Of a stretch of DNA of 64,000 nt, positions 9,352-18,353 are shown piece after piece. A program made the translations under genes and the position numbers. The notes below the pieces were generated by a model, which searched no databases, was not told the origin of the DNA, and was given only the letters and a program-made list of their open reading frames with translations. The stretch is from Hydrogenovibrio thermophilus (lineage in GTDB: Bacteria > Pseudomonadota > Gammaproteobacteria > Thiomicrospirales > Thiomicrospiraceae): assembly GCF_004028275.1 (NCBI RefSeq), contig NZ_CP035033.1, positions 868,001-932,000 on the forward strand, given 5' to 3'. Within the stretch, counting starts at the first letter, position 1. Every line of letters starts with the position of its first letter.

Positions 9352-11583
9352 TTAAAAATCACTCCATTCATCGGACGCCTTTTCCGACTCGTGACTGTCA
9401 GACGGTTTCGGTTCTGCAGGCGCGTTTGATTTTTTAGCCGGCGGTAAGCTGGCAGGTTTGGTATCCGTCTTTTTGGCCGGTGGCAGATGAACTGATTGAC
9501 CGGTTTTGAAAAACGCCATGTTCCGGTCAAGGCTTTCGGCCTGCTCGTTCATGCTGTCGGCGGCGGCGGCCGTTTCTTCTACCAGTGCCGCATTTTGTTG
9601 AGTGACTTCGTCGATTTGACTGATGGCTTTATGCGCCTGGTCGATGCCTTCCATCTGCTGGTTCGAGGCTTGCGAGATTTGTTCGATCATCTGGGCGACT
9701 TCATTAATGGATTGATTAATGCCTGACAGAACCTCGCCCGACTCCGAGGCCAGTTGCGTTCCTTGGTCGATGCGGGCGACACTCTCGGTGATTAGGCTGG
9801 TGATTTCCTTGGCGGCATCGGCTGATTTTTGTGCCAGTGAACGGACTTCGCCGGCCACGACCGCGAAACCACGCCCGTGTTCACCGGCCCGTGCCGCTTC
9901 AACGGCGGCGTTGAGTGCCAGCAAGTTGGTTTGGAAGGCGATGCCATCAATCAATGTAACGATGTCGGAAATTTTGTGGCTGGATTCCTGAATCGCATTC
10001 ATGGCTTCAATGGTCTGCTTCATCACTGTAGAGCCGCTGTTGGACTGGCCTTGTACCGTATGGGCCACTTCCGAAGCTTCCTTGGCATGTTGGGCGTTGT
10101 TTTTCACGCTGGAGGTCATTTCTTCCATGGTCGAAGAGGTTTCTTCAATGGCGGCGGCCTGTTCTTGAACCCGTTGGCTTAAGTCCATGGCGCCTTGCGC
10201 CACTTCCTGAGAGCCCTGCGAGACGACTTGAGATGCCTGAGCCGTTTGATTGATGACATCGGACAGTTTGGTGACGGTGTTGTTGACCGTTTGTTTGAAG
10301 TCGTCCAAATGGCCTTTGTAATCGCCGTTGATGGTTTGGGTGAGGTTGCCTTGCTCGATTTCCTTTAAGACCTGGATGGCTTCATTGACCGGCTGCACGA
10401 TGCCGTCCAGTATCCGGTTGATGCCTTCAATCATTTGTTTCCAGTCGCCTTGGAATTGGTTGGCGTTGGCGCGTTTGTCGAGTGCGCCATCGGCCACGGC
10501 TTGAATCAACATGTCGGTGTCGGCGGTAATCGCTTTGAGGTTATGGCGAACCGCTTCAATAGCGTTGTTGATAAACGCTTTTTTGCCGGGAAGCTTTTCA
10601 ATGTCGGCCCCGAAATCGCCTTTACCGAACGATTCAAACACGGCCATGGCTTTCTTTTTCACTTGAATGTGTCCGTCAACCATCTTGTTGACGCCGGTGG
10701 CCATTTTTTGGAAATCGCCCTGGAATTTACTTTCGTCGACATGGACATCGATGTCACCGGCATCGTGCTGTTGAGACATGTGGTCCATGTCCTGCAATAA
10801 GGATTGCAACGTGCCTTGAACGTGTTTCATGGCATTCAATAATTGTCCGGTTTCGTCTTCGGTCCGAATATCGATGTTTGTGGATAAGTCACCCGCGGCG
10901 ATGGCGTTGGCGGTATCGATGGATTGGTGGAGTTGCCGGGCAATGTTTCTGGGAATGGAATACCCCAGCCACAAAGCACCAATTAGAATCACGCCCAATA
11001 CTGCCATGGCGATGTTCTGGAATTGTTCAAGTTGCTGGGCTAGGTGTTCGCGTATCTCGACGGATTTCGACAAAGCCGCTTCGCCGGCTTTATCCAGGTT
11101 GTCGCGTAATGCGGAGAACTTCTGTTCGGCATCCTGGCGCAGCGCGCTGATTTCTTCCGGTGAGGCTTGTCCGATGGCGGCGACCAACTTGTCTGATTGT
11201 TGTTTCCAGGCGGCAAAGTCGGCTTGAAATGCGGAGGATTTTTCCAGCACATCCGGGTAATCCTGCATATTGGTTTGGTACTTGGCATAACGGTCGGCGA
11301 CTTGCTGGGCGTTTTCAACGCGAGAGGCGTTTTCGGCCTCGGCATCGCCGTAGCGCGCCAATAAGTTCAACTCGGCTTCTTTGGCCTGATACAAATCCCG
11401 GTCCGCATTGAGCGTTAAGGAAATGGATTGGACAAATTTATCCGCTTGCAGTTGGATGGAGTGCTCTTGCATCTTGAGCATCCAGGATGACGCCGCAAGC
11501 AACAGAATGATGGAAATGGCCAGTGTGACAATGGGAATTGTACTTTTGACTCGAATACTGTTGAGTGCTTTTGCGTTTGTCAT
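9352..11583 (-). CDS. methyl-accepting chemotaxis protein with several HAMP-like segments
   Basis: Transmembrane chemoreceptor of 743 residues. A membrane span (about 17-36), a helical periplasmic region (about 37-188) and a second span (about 190-208) are followed by a HAMP domain. Further HAMP-like linkers then contain a repeated unit ([17 protein letters not shown] and [17 protein letters not shown]), and the signalling hairpin is centred on [18 protein letters not shown] (about residue 575). The last five residues, EWSDF, fit the x-aromatic-x-x-aromatic peptide that tethers CheR and CheB in E. coli Tsr and Tar (NWETF). CheR and CheB are encoded at 48416-50440. The ligand is not predictable. 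The gene stands alone, with AAAGGG before the start. Confidence 0.93.
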   Translation of the reverse strand: MTNAKALNSIRVKSTIPIVTLAISIILLLAASSWMLKMQEHSIQLQADKFVQSISLTLNADRDLYQAKEAELNLLARYGDAEAENASRVENAQQVADRYAKYQTNMQDYPDVLEKSSAFQADFAAWKQQSDKLVAAIGQASPEEISALRQDAEQKFSALRDNLDKAGEAALSKSVEIREHLAQQLEQFQNIAMAVLGVILIGALWLGYSIPRNIARQLHQSIDTANAIAAGDLSTNIDIRTEDETGQLLNAMKHVQGTLQSLLQDMDHMSQQHDAGDIDVHVDESKFQGDFQKMATGVNKMVDGHIQVKKKAMAVFESFGKGDFGADIEKLPGKKAFINNAIEAVRHNLKAITADTDMLIQAVADGALDKRANANQFQGDWKQMIEGINRILDGIVQPVNEAIQVLKEIEQGNLTQTINGDYKGHLDDFKQTVNNTVTKLSDVINQTAQASQVVSQGSQEVAQGAMDLSQRVQEQAAAIEETSSTMEEMTSSVKNNAQHAKEASEVAHTVQGQSNSGSTVMKQTIEAMNAIQESSHKISDIVTLIDGIAFQTNLLALNAAVEAARAGEHGRGFAVVAGEVRSLAQKSADAAKEITSLITESVARIDQGTQLASESGEVLSGINQSINEVAQMIEQISQASNQQMEGIDQAHKAISQIDEVTQQNAALVEETAAAADSMNEQAESLDRNMAFFKTGQSVHLPPAKKTDTKPASLPPAKKSNAPAEPKPSDSHESEKASDEWSDF

Positions 11584-11830
11584 TAGTGCAGACCCTTTAT
11601 TGTTTTAATTGTTGAAGCGTTTACATGCATACATGCAATATTTTCATTAATTATATAGGGGGTATCTTGTATTTTTGTGATAAAAAATTTTTACGAGGAT
11701 TGAATGCTTTTATTTCAGTATTTGATGTTATGTGTTTAAGAGGAAAGAAAGGGAAGGGAGCTTGGACATACGAATCGGTTTCAGCGATGAAAGAATGCTG
11801 AGTGTTACAGGATTATTTGAATGGGGAAAA
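11584..11830. other. AT-rich spacer between the chemoreceptor and the tRNA cluster
   Basis: Holds the leader of the chemoreceptor gene, with its AAAGGG ribosome site on the minus strand, and an alternating repeat of CATGCATACATGCA (about 11623-11637). No convincing sigma-28 or sigma-70 promoter and no gene was found. Confidence 0.4.
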
Positions 11831-11907
11831 TGGGGCGAATGACGGGGATCGAACCCGCGACAACAGGAATCACAATCCTGGGCTCTACCAACTGAGCTAC
11901 ATCCGCC
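11831..11907 (-). tRNA. tRNA-His (GTG)
   Basis: Full cloverleaf with encoded CCA. The anticodon stem CAGGA/TCCTG encloses TTGTGAT, giving anticodon GTG. An extra 5' G (position 11907) opposite C73 is the hallmark of tRNA-His. First of three tRNAs on the minus strand. Confidence 0.96.
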
Positions 11908-11934
11908 ATAGTGGTTTGAAAGACATACCGTAAA

Positions 11935-12011
11935 TGGCACGCCCATCAGGATTCGAACCTGAAACCCTCGCCTTAGAAGGGCGATGCACTATCCAGTTGT
12001 GCTATGGGCGC
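11935..12011 (-). tRNA. tRNA-Arg (TCT)
   Basis: Cloverleaf with acceptor GCGCCCA/TGGGCGT, anticodon loop TTCTAAG (anticodon TCT) and encoded CCA. It lies 27 bp from tRNA-His in the same cluster. Confidence 0.95.
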
Positions 12012-12065
12012 TTATCGAACCTCTTAGATATCGTGCTGAATAGTGAGCATCAACAAGATAAAAAT

Positions 12066-12142
12066 TGGTCGGAGTAGAGGGATTTGAACCCCCGACCACC
12101 TGTACCCAAAACAGGTGCGCTACCAGACTGCGCTATACTCCG
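12066..12142 (-). tRNA. tRNA-Pro (TGG)
   Basis: Cloverleaf with acceptor CGGAGTA, anticodon loop TTTGGGT (anticodon TGG) and encoded CCA. It is the promoter-proximal gene of the Pro-Arg-His cluster. Confidence 0.96.
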
Positions 12143-12156
12143 AAAAGATGCGGCGT

Positions 12157-12185
12157 ATTTTATAGACCGGACGGTAAGCTGTCAA
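12157..12185 (-). promoter_or_regulatory. Sigma-70 promoter of the tRNA cluster
   Basis: On the minus strand a perfect -35 TTGACA (12185-12180) is followed after 17 bases by TAAAAT (12162-12157), just upstream of tRNA-Pro. A GC-rich stretch after the -10 suits a stable-RNA promoter. Confidence 0.75.
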
Positions 12186-12304
12186 TAATTAAAAGCAGGA
12201 AATATGAAAAAATTTTTACATGCGGTTTTGGCGACGAACCCCATGAAATCAGTTATTATATCCAGCTATTTTCGTATTAATTTGTTTTAAATAGGATTTT
12301 TCAC

Positions 12305-13156
12305 ATGACGGCAAAAATTTTGGATGGAAAGGCCATTGCTCAGGAGTTGAGAGAGAGTATTCGTGCGGAAGTGGACGCACAGGTTGCGAAAGGGCAAAAT
12401 CCGCCAGGCCTGGCCGTTATTTTGGTGGGTGAAGACCCGGCTTCCCAGGTATATGTGAGAAACAAAAAGATTGCGTGCGAGAAAGCCGGCTTCAATGATG
12501 TGTCGATGGTGTTGCCGGCCGACACGACCGAAGAACAGTTGTTGGCGGAAATTGACACTTTGAATGCCCGTGACGATGTGCACGGTATTATTGTGCAACT
12601 GCCGGTGCCGGATCACATCGACCCGGAAAAAATCATCGAGCGTATTGACCCGAAAAAAGACGTGGACGGTTTCCACGCTTATAACATGGGGCGTTTGGCG
12701 ACGCGCATGCCTGGGTTGGCACCTTGTACGCCGCACGGCGTCATGACCATGCTGGAAAAAACCGGCATTCCGCTGCGCGGATTGGACGCCGTTGTCGTGG
12801 GTGCGTCCAATATCGTGGGGGTGCCGATGGCATTGGAACTGTTGAACGCCCGTGCCACAGTCACGGTTTGTCACAGTGCCACCAAAGATTTGGCGCAGAA
12901 AGTGTCCGAAGCCGATTTGGTGGTTGTGGGCGTCGGGATTCCGAATATGGTGAAAGGCGAGTGGATTAAAGACGGTGCCATTGTGGTGGATGTGGGCATT
13001 AATCGTTTGGACGACGGCACTTTATGCGGTGATGTGGAATACGATGTCGCCAAAGAAAAGGCCAGTTGGATTACCCCGGTGCCGGGCGGTGTCGGGCCGA
13101 TGACGATTGCCACCTTGATGCAAAACACTTTGCAGGCGGCTTACGCTCAGTCGTAA
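12305..13156 (+). CDS. folD: bifunctional methylenetetrahydrofolate dehydrogenase/cyclohydrolase
   Basis: Interconverts 5,10-methylene-, methenyl- and 10-formyl-tetrahydrofolate in one-carbon metabolism. The 283-residue product shows [13 protein letters not shown] with the catalytic lysine, the QLPVP motif, [21 protein letters not shown], the dinucleotide-binding [14 protein letters not shown] and the terminal [13 protein letters not shown]. It is transcribed alone. A copy of the CCAGGCCTGG palindrome lies at 12404 inside the gene and another just after it. Confidence 0.97.
   Translation: MTAKILDGKAIAQELRESIRAEVDAQVAKGQNPPGLAVILVGEDPASQVYVRNKKIACEKAGFNDVSMVLPADTTEEQLLAEIDTLNARDDVHGIIVQLPVPDHIDPEKIIERIDPKKDVDGFHAYNMGRLATRMPGLAPCTPHGVMTMLEKTGIPLRGLDAVVVGASNIVGVPMALELLNARATVTVCHSATKDLAQKVSEADLVVVGVGIPNMVKGEWIKDGAIVVDVGINRLDDGTLCGDVEYDVAKEKASWITPVPGGVGPMTIATLMQNTLQAAYAQS
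12404..12413. repeat. CCAGGCCTGG palindrome (in folD)
   Basis: Exact copy, read as Pro-Gly-Leu in FolD. Confidence 0.9.
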
Positions 13157-13170
13157 CCGAATTGTCCAAA

Positions 13171-13217
13171 ACCGCCAGGCCTGGCGGATATCTTATTGTT
13201 CAGCCGTTCGGCTGAAC
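13171..13217. terminator. Two inverted repeats between convergent folD and the AraC-type gene
   Basis: The first is ACCGCCAGGCCTGGCGG, containing an exact palindrome copy at 13175-13184. The second is the perfect GTTCAGCCG-TT-CGGCTGAAC (13198-13217). Neither has a strong T run. Their place between convergent genes suggests a bidirectional terminator. Confidence 0.5.
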
Positions 13218-13278
13218 ATTCATTCTCTTTTTATCGCAGCTGATGGTTGATGGCCTTAAATCGTATTGTCGTTTGAGT

Positions 13279-14214
13279 TTAAGCCGTTTGTGAGTTTTGG
13301 CGCAAGGCTTCAATATCCCGTCTCGGTGGCGCGCCGAACAGGCGACTGTACTCCCGGCTGAATTGCGAGGGACTTTCGTAACCGACCTGAAATGCGGCGC
13401 GTGCCGCTTCCATGCCTTCATTGAGCATTAAACGTCGGGCTTCATTTAAACGTAACCATTTTTGATATTGCAACGGACTTTTGGCCGTGAGTTGGCGGAA
13501 GTAGTGGTGCAGGCTGGAACTGCTCATTTGCACATGGTGCGCGAGTTCATCAATCCGAAGCGGTTGGGCGTAATTCAGTTTCAGCCAATCGATGGCGCTG
13601 GCAATCCGCTGGCTTTGACTGCCGACTGAAACAATTCGCCACAACCGTGGTGCCAAATCCGTTTGCAGTAAGCGGTAATGAATTTCCCGTTCAATCAGCG
13701 GGGCCAAAACAGTCATGTCGTCGGTGTGGTCCAACAAGGCCAGCAACCGCGTAAAGGGTTCCAATAATTCCGGGGTGACGGTTCCGAGAACAGCGCTGCT
13801 TTCCGCCGCATCGCCGCGTGGAATCGGCCGTTTGGTTTGTGAAATCAATTCCGCAATGATGCGCATATCGAGTTTTAAAACCAAGCCCAAAGAGGGGGTT
13901 TCGGGGCTGGCTTCCAGCACTTGTGAGCTGGCCGGCAAATCCAGTGAGGTTACCAGAAAGCGTTCGGTATTGTATTCATGCACATCGTCGCCAATCAACA
14001 TTTGTTTGGCGCCTTGCACCACGAGCACAATGCTCGGTTCGATCAAACACACACACGGATCCGAGGGCGCTTCCCGTCGGAAAAACGATAGATTGGGAAT
14101 CGCCGTCGGACAGTCTTCCTGATCCAGGGTCAAACGGTTAATCACCGCGGCCAGTTCATCATGCAATGCTTGAATGGCAGATGTGTTTGGTGTTTTGTTA
14201 TGTCCGGTTGTCAT
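13279..14214 (-). CDS. AraC family transcriptional regulator (YqhC-like)
   Basis: DNA-binding regulator of 311 residues. The N-terminal part (about 30-190) is the beta-barrel arm of the AraC type-N family. The C-terminal 100 residues hold two helix-turn-helix motifs, including IDELAHHVQMSSSSLHHYFR and the signature region ending QVGYESPSQFSREYSRLFG. It is divergent from the three-gene operon starting at 14424. E. coli YqhC, of the same architecture, activates an adjacent alcohol/aldehyde dehydrogenase gene, so control of the neighbouring ADH operon is a fair inference. The inducer is unknown. Confidence 0.88.
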   Translation of the reverse strand: MTTGHNKTPNTSAIQALHDELAAVINRLTLDQEDCPTAIPNLSFFRREAPSDPCVCLIEPSIVLVVQGAKQMLIGDDVHEYNTERFLVTSLDLPASSQVLEASPETPSLGLVLKLDMRIIAELISQTKRPIPRGDAAESSAVLGTVTPELLEPFTRLLALLDHTDDMTVLAPLIEREIHYRLLQTDLAPRLWRIVSVGSQSQRIASAIDWLKLNYAQPLRIDELAHHVQMSSSSLHHYFRQLTAKSPLQYQKWLRLNEARRLMLNEGMEAARAAFQVGYESPSQFSREYSRLFGAPPRRDIEALRQNSQTA

Positions 14215-14295
14215 GGCATTTCTCCCATTTATTTCACTTCATACGATACCGTTTCCTATAGTGCGTTGTCGAATACCAATTTAATTTTCTGGTGG

Positions 14296-14318
14296 ATTAG
14301 GCAAGAAATTTGCCTAAT
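14296..14318. promoter_or_regulatory. Candidate operator between the regulator and the ADH operon
   Basis: Perfect 9-bp arms ATTAGGCAA and TTGCCTAAT around GAAAT, roughly mid-way in the 209-bp divergent spacer. A looser pair GATACC/GGTATC flanks it at about 14245 and 14354. It is a plausible binding site for the adjacent AraC-type protein; only the symmetry is seen directly. Confidence 0.5.
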
Positions 14319-14423
14319 TAATATACCTTTTAAGGTGGGTTTCGATGCAATATGGTATCCAACACTTAAGTTATCTTTGGCTGAGAAGAGCCGAGTGTCG
14401 CAGTTTTAGGAGTGAGTGGTGAG

Positions 14424-14887
14424 ATGACAAGGTTATTGAAAAAAGCCTATGGGGGTTATTGGCATTAATGACCCACGCCGCTTTTGCACAAAACGAGGCC
14501 ACATCCATGGAAAGAGAGTCGTTTATGAAAATACGCCTGGTGGTGGAAAATGCCGTGGTGGAAGCCACCTTGGATGATAACGCGACCAGTCGGGATTTTG
14601 CGGCGATGTTGCCATTGGATGTGACCTTGTCTGATTACCATCAAACCGAAAAAATCGCCGATTTGCCGTCGACCTTGTCGACGGATGGCGCGCCGGACGG
14701 TATCGACCCAGCCATTGGTGACATCACTTATTACGCGCCCTGGGGCAATCTAGCAATTTTTTACCGAGATTTTGGTTATGCGCGAGGCCTGGTTCGCCTT
14801 GGGCGCATCGATTCCGGCATTGAAACGCTTATTCAACAAGGTGAGTTGCGCGTGCGAATTGAACGTGTTCAAGACGATCCGGACTGA
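14424..14887 (+). CDS. exported cyclophilin-like protein, readable only with a -1 shift
   Basis: ATG 14424 follows AGGAG but reaches a stop at 14466. If the ribosome or polymerase slips by -1 at the run AAAAAAG (14439-14445), the frame continues as MTRLLKKS-LWGLLALMTHAAFAQ, a textbook signal peptide, and on to 14887 (154 residues). The mature part (SFMKIRLVVENAVVEATL..., then DITYYAPWGNLAIFYRDFG) resembles small cyclophilin-like beta-barrel proteins often encoded beside oxidoreductases. Alternatives are a real one-base deletion (pseudogene), a sequencing error in the homopolymer, or a cytoplasmic form starting at ATG 14525 behind GGAAAGAGAG. The next two genes also encode exported proteins, which supports the signal peptide as original. 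Confidence 0.7.
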
Positions 14888-14942
14888 TTAAAGTCAGTCC
14901 GGACAGAACGTAATAAGTTTCAACTAGGAAGGAGAGAAGGAT

Positions 14943-16100
14943 ATGCAGACTCGACCATTTTTCAGAGCGTTTTTGATTGCGCTTAAGAGCAGTTTCGCCA
15001 CACTCGGCTTTGCGCAAAGCGATCTCCCGCAAAACCAGGCCCAGACCCTGTACCCGCTTGATACACAAGAGACCTTTAACGGCCCGGACGCTTACTTTAC
15101 CGGAGATGTGTCGGTGAAAATGTTGTTTCCCAACAACGAAACAGCACATTACTCCGGCGCTTATGTCACCTTTCAACCCGGTGCGCGAACCGCGTGGCAC
15201 CAGCATCCCGCCGGGCAGCATATGGTGGTGACGTCGGGCACGGCTTTGACCGGCACCCGAGACGGACAGGTGATAGCGTTTGAGAAAGGCGAAACCGTCT
15301 GGTGTCCGAAAGACATTGACCATTGGCACGGTGCTACGCCGGACGCGGCCATGACCCATTTGGTGGTGACGGGGAGTTTGGACGGTGAAAATGTGGTGTG
15401 GAAAGAAAAAGTCTCCGATGCCGACTATCAGTTGGCGGTGGCTGCCAATGTCTCCAAAAAACTGGATATTCAATCTTTGACGTTACAGCAGCAGGCGTTG
15501 GTACCGATTTCGGCCTTAACGGCCAGTGGGGATTTGACGGCCTTGGAAGCCGCGATGCAAGCCGGCTTGGACGCTGGGTTAACGGTGAATGAGATCAAGG
15601 AAATTCAAGTGCATCTCTATGCTTATGTTGGTTTTCCGCGCGCGCTGAATGGTATGGGGACTTTGATGAAAGTCGTCGAAGCCAGACGTACCCAAGGTAT
15701 TAAAGACCCGGTAGGTGACGCGCCCGGATCGATTCCAAAAGGGCAGACCAGCCGCGAGTTCGGTGAAAAAGTACAGACCGAATTGGTGGGTCACCCGGTG
15801 AGCGGGCCTTTGTTCGACTTCTCGCCGGCGATGAATGAGTTTTTACAGGCGCATTTATTTGGTGACCTGTTCGCACGCGGGATTTTGGATCACCAGGCCC
15901 GAGAACTGGTCACGGTGGCTGCTTTGGCTAATATGGACGGCGTGGAACCGCAGCTGAATGCGCATATCGGTATGGCGTCCAATGTGGGGTTAAGTCGACA
16001 GCAATTGCAGGATGTGGCCAGGGTGCTGAGTGCCCGTGTCAGCCGGGAAGCCGGATTAAGAGTCGACAACGCGTTAAAAGCGGTGCTTGCGAAGAACTAG
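14943..16100 (+). CDS. exported cupin / carboxymuconolactone decarboxylase-like fusion
   Basis: Product of 385 residues with three parts. The N-terminus (1-25) resembles a signal peptide ending FAQ, although a Lys at 14 weakens its core. A cupin barrel (about 55-140) follows, with metal-ligand candidates His86, His88, His127 and His129 and the motif FEKGETVWCP. Two CMD-like helical repeats (about 170-250 and 295-380) complete it. CMD-family proteins include AhpD-type peroxidase partners and decarboxylases; no CxxC is seen, so AhpD chemistry is unlikely. It lies between the cyclophilin-like gene and the ADH and is read in the same direction with short gaps. The reaction is unknown. Confidence 0.82.
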   Translation: MQTRPFFRAFLIALKSSFATLGFAQSDLPQNQAQTLYPLDTQETFNGPDAYFTGDVSVKMLFPNNETAHYSGAYVTFQPGARTAWHQHPAGQHMVVTSGTALTGTRDGQVIAFEKGETVWCPKDIDHWHGATPDAAMTHLVVTGSLDGENVVWKEKVSDADYQLAVAANVSKKLDIQSLTLQQQALVPISALTASGDLTALEAAMQAGLDAGLTVNEIKEIQVHLYAYVGFPRALNGMGTLMKVVEARRTQGIKDPVGDAPGSIPKGQTSREFGEKVQTELVGHPVSGPLFDFSPAMNEFLQAHLFGDLFARGILDHQARELVTVAALANMDGVEPQLNAHIGMASNVGLSRQQLQDVARVLSARVSREAGLRVDNALKAVLAKN

Positions 16101-16145
16101 CGGGTGTCTGAATGGAATTCAAAATCGGATAACAGGAGTCATGAA

Positions 16146-17312
16146 ATGGATAAGAAGAAAGGTCTGACCAGACGGGAATTTATTGAAACATCAACCATTG
16201 CAGGAGCCAGTCTTATGTTAGGAAATACACCAAATGCATCGGCCGCCGAAACACCGGCCAACCAAAACATTCCATCCAGAGGTTATGCCGCCACGGATGA
16301 GTCGGGCATTTTAACGCCTTGGGAGTTTGAACGTCGCCCGGTCGGTGACAATGACGTGCTGATTGATATCAAGTTCGCCAGCATTTGCCATTCCGACATT
16401 CACCAAATGAAAGGGCACTGGGGGCCACAACAGTATCCGCAGGTGCCGGGCCATGAAATCGTCGGGGTGGTGGCTGCCGTCGGTAAAAACGTCACCAAAT
16501 TTAAGGTCGGAGACCGTGCCGGGGTCGGTTGTATGGTCGATACCTGTCTGGAATGTGAGGACTGTAAGGGACAGGGCGAGCAGTACTGTCCGGAAACCAC
16601 CTTCACTTACGGCTATCCGGAAGAAAGTTCTCCGACGGGCATTTCTCAAGGGGGCTATTCCAATAACATCGTGGTACGCGATTATTTTGCGGTGCACATT
16701 CCGGAAAGCATTTCCTTTCAGGAAGCGGCTCCGTTATTGTGTGCCGGCGTCACCACTTATTCTCCGATCATGAAAGCCGAGTTTAAGAAAGGCGATAAGG
16801 TTGGGGTGGCCGGTATCGGTGGTTTGGGGCACATGGCGATCAAGCTGGCGGTGTCGAAGGGCGCGGAAGTTTATGCGTTTACCACCACGCCGGACAAAGC
16901 CAAAGATATTTTGGCGTTCGGTGCCAAAGAAGCCATTGTTGTGGACGATTTGCAGAAGCTGGCCCCTTACAAAGGGATGTTGGATTACATGATCACCACC
17001 ATTCCAGTGCAGTATGATGTGGCGGCCTACGCTTCAGTGGTGAAGCCGAACGGTTTCTATACCCAGGTCGGGATGCCGGAAGGGTTTGCGCTGACGTTAA
17101 GCGCGATTGGCATGTCGATTAACCGGGTGAATTTCAATGCTTCCTTGATTGGGGATATGAAAGAAACCCAGGATGTGGTCAATTATTGCGCCAATCACAA
17201 GATTTACCCGCAGATTGAAGTCATCAATGCCGAACAGGTGAATGAGGCCTGGAAAAATGTCGTGGACAAAAAAGCGCGTTATCGTTATGTCATTGATGCC
17301 GCGACGATTTAA
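16146..17312 (+). CDS. Tat-exported zinc-dependent alcohol dehydrogenase (YahK/CAD-like)
   Basis: Medium-chain dehydrogenase of 388 residues preceded by a twin-arginine signal: TRREFIETS at 8-16, a hydrophobic stretch and an ASA-A cleavage site near residue 33. The enzyme part keeps the catalytic zinc ligands Cys81 and His103 (GHE), the structural zinc cysteines 134, 137, 140 and 148, and the nucleotide site GIGGLGHMAIKLA, so it looks active. Cytosolic relatives reduce aldehydes with NADPH. I choose ATG 16146, 7 bases after AGGAG, over a GTG at 16104. A periplasmic location for a pyridine-nucleotide enzyme is odd; folding with bound cofactor before Tat export would explain it. Last gene of the operon. 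Confidence 0.88.
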   Translation: MDKKKGLTRREFIETSTIAGASLMLGNTPNASAAETPANQNIPSRGYAATDESGILTPWEFERRPVGDNDVLIDIKFASICHSDIHQMKGHWGPQQYPQVPGHEIVGVVAAVGKNVTKFKVGDRAGVGCMVDTCLECEDCKGQGEQYCPETTFTYGYPEESSPTGISQGGYSNNIVVRDYFAVHIPESISFQEAAPLLCAGVTTYSPIMKAEFKKGDKVGVAGIGGLGHMAIKLAVSKGAEVYAFTTTPDKAKDILAFGAKEAIVVDDLQKLAPYKGMLDYMITTIPVQYDVAAYASVVKPNGFYTQVGMPEGFALTLSAIGMSINRVNFNASLIGDMKETQDVVNYCANHKIYPQIEVINAEQVNEAWKNVVDKKARYRYVIDAATI

Positions 17313-17366
17313 ACCACGGTGACAGACGTATAAGGCCTATTGCTGTATTATGGCGTTTGACCGTAA

Positions 17367-17398
17367 ACAAAAAAAGCCCCGCAATGCGGGGCTTTTTA
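17367..17398 (+). terminator. Rho-independent terminator of the ADH operon
   Basis: AAAGCCCCGC-AAT-GCGGGGCTTT with flanking A and T runs. It is symmetrical enough to serve the convergent gene at 17429 as well. Confidence 0.88.
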
Positions 17399-17428
17399 TT
17401 TTCCGAGCTGAGAAGTTGGAATCGTGGG

Positions 17429-18079
17429 TTAAACGGTTTCCGTGTCGGTGCCGGTGTCGTCACTGTCCGGCGTGGCTTCTGCTTCCTCTAACGGCGGTAA
17501 GCCCAAATAGTCCCGACGGAAGTTTTCCATGCCTTTATTGACCAAATCGGTGGTGGTCGTGAAGTTGTCCTTGACCATGCCGTCGAACACTTTGAGTTCT
17601 TCCAGAATGCCTTGGGCTTCGTCAAAGCCTTGCTGCAACCCGCCGCCAACGACTTCCATGAATTTGTTCATCAGTTCTTCACCTTCCAGTTCCGGGTGGA
17701 CTTTTTTAAAGCCTTCCAGGAAGCCGGTGGCACCACTGAGAATACGGTCGGCGGTGTTTTCCGGCGACCAATATTCCATACCACCTTGTTTTTCCAGGTT
17801 CTCCAAACTAATGGCATTTTCGCCCAGGTCTGGTGCCAGAATGTCATTCAGGTTGGTAATGGCCGATTGGTAGGTCATTTTCAATGCGTTGCCGATGGCC
17901 TCGTCGGAGTTGCCGAACAAATGTGCCACCAGGCTGGCTTGGTTTTCGTTGCGGATGGCGATTTGGTCGAATTTCATTTCCTGCCCTTTCTGGGCTTTGT
18001 CCGACGCGAGGGCTTCACTTTGGGTGCCGGCCAGTTTTTGGTAGGCCTGTAATCCGGGTGGTATCTGTGAAATAGACAT
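17429..18079 (-). CDS. DUF5610-like protein of unknown function
   Basis: Acidic, helix-rich protein of 216 residues without signal peptide or membrane span. The pattern PPGLQAYQKLAG near the start and SPENTADRILSGATGFLEGF in the middle recalls DUF5610 proteins of aquatic gammaproteobacteria. This is from memory and unverified. The C-terminal tail is rich in Asp, Glu and Thr. I choose the ATG at 18079 with AAAGGAAAT upstream; an in-frame start 72 bp earlier gives an unlikely basic leader. It is a single-gene unit divergent from prfB. No function is proposed. Confidence 0.7.
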   Translation of the reverse strand: MSISQIPPGLQAYQKLAGTQSEALASDKAQKGQEMKFDQIAIRNENQASLVAHLFGNSDEAIGNALKMTYQSAITNLNDILAPDLGENAISLENLEKQGGMEYWSPENTADRILSGATGFLEGFKKVHPELEGEELMNKFMEVVGGGLQQGFDEAQGILEELKVFDGMVKDNFTTTTDLVNKGMENFRRDYLGLPPLEEAEATPDSDDTGTDTETV

Positions 18080-18353
18080 GACGATTTCCTTTTTCTGGTA
18101 TTCGGTCTGGAGAAATCTTATTGTTTTTGAACCACTTTTCGTTGCTTTCATCTTAACGGTTTTTCGTTGTTTGAGAAAGCCTTTTCTCCAAAATCGTTAT
18201 CGGCTGAAGGTTTGAAAACTTAAGAAAAATTTGCCTTCAGGTAATGAAAAAACCGATTGGCCAGTGTGCTGAGAAAAGTGATGTGACTGGCTGATAATAA
18301 AGGCAAAAAGTGGTATCATTCCGCTTTTACAGAAAAAGCACATTTTTACGGAT

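Noticed and set aside
12204-12290. 28-codon frame with AGCAGGAAAT upstream, just before folD
   Set aside because: Very short and located in the folD leader. The ribosome site is fair but nothing else supports translation.
16104-16145. GTG start 42 bp upstream in the ADH gene
   Set aside because: It would place 14 residues before the Tat signal. ATG 16146 has an AGGAG site at the proper distance.
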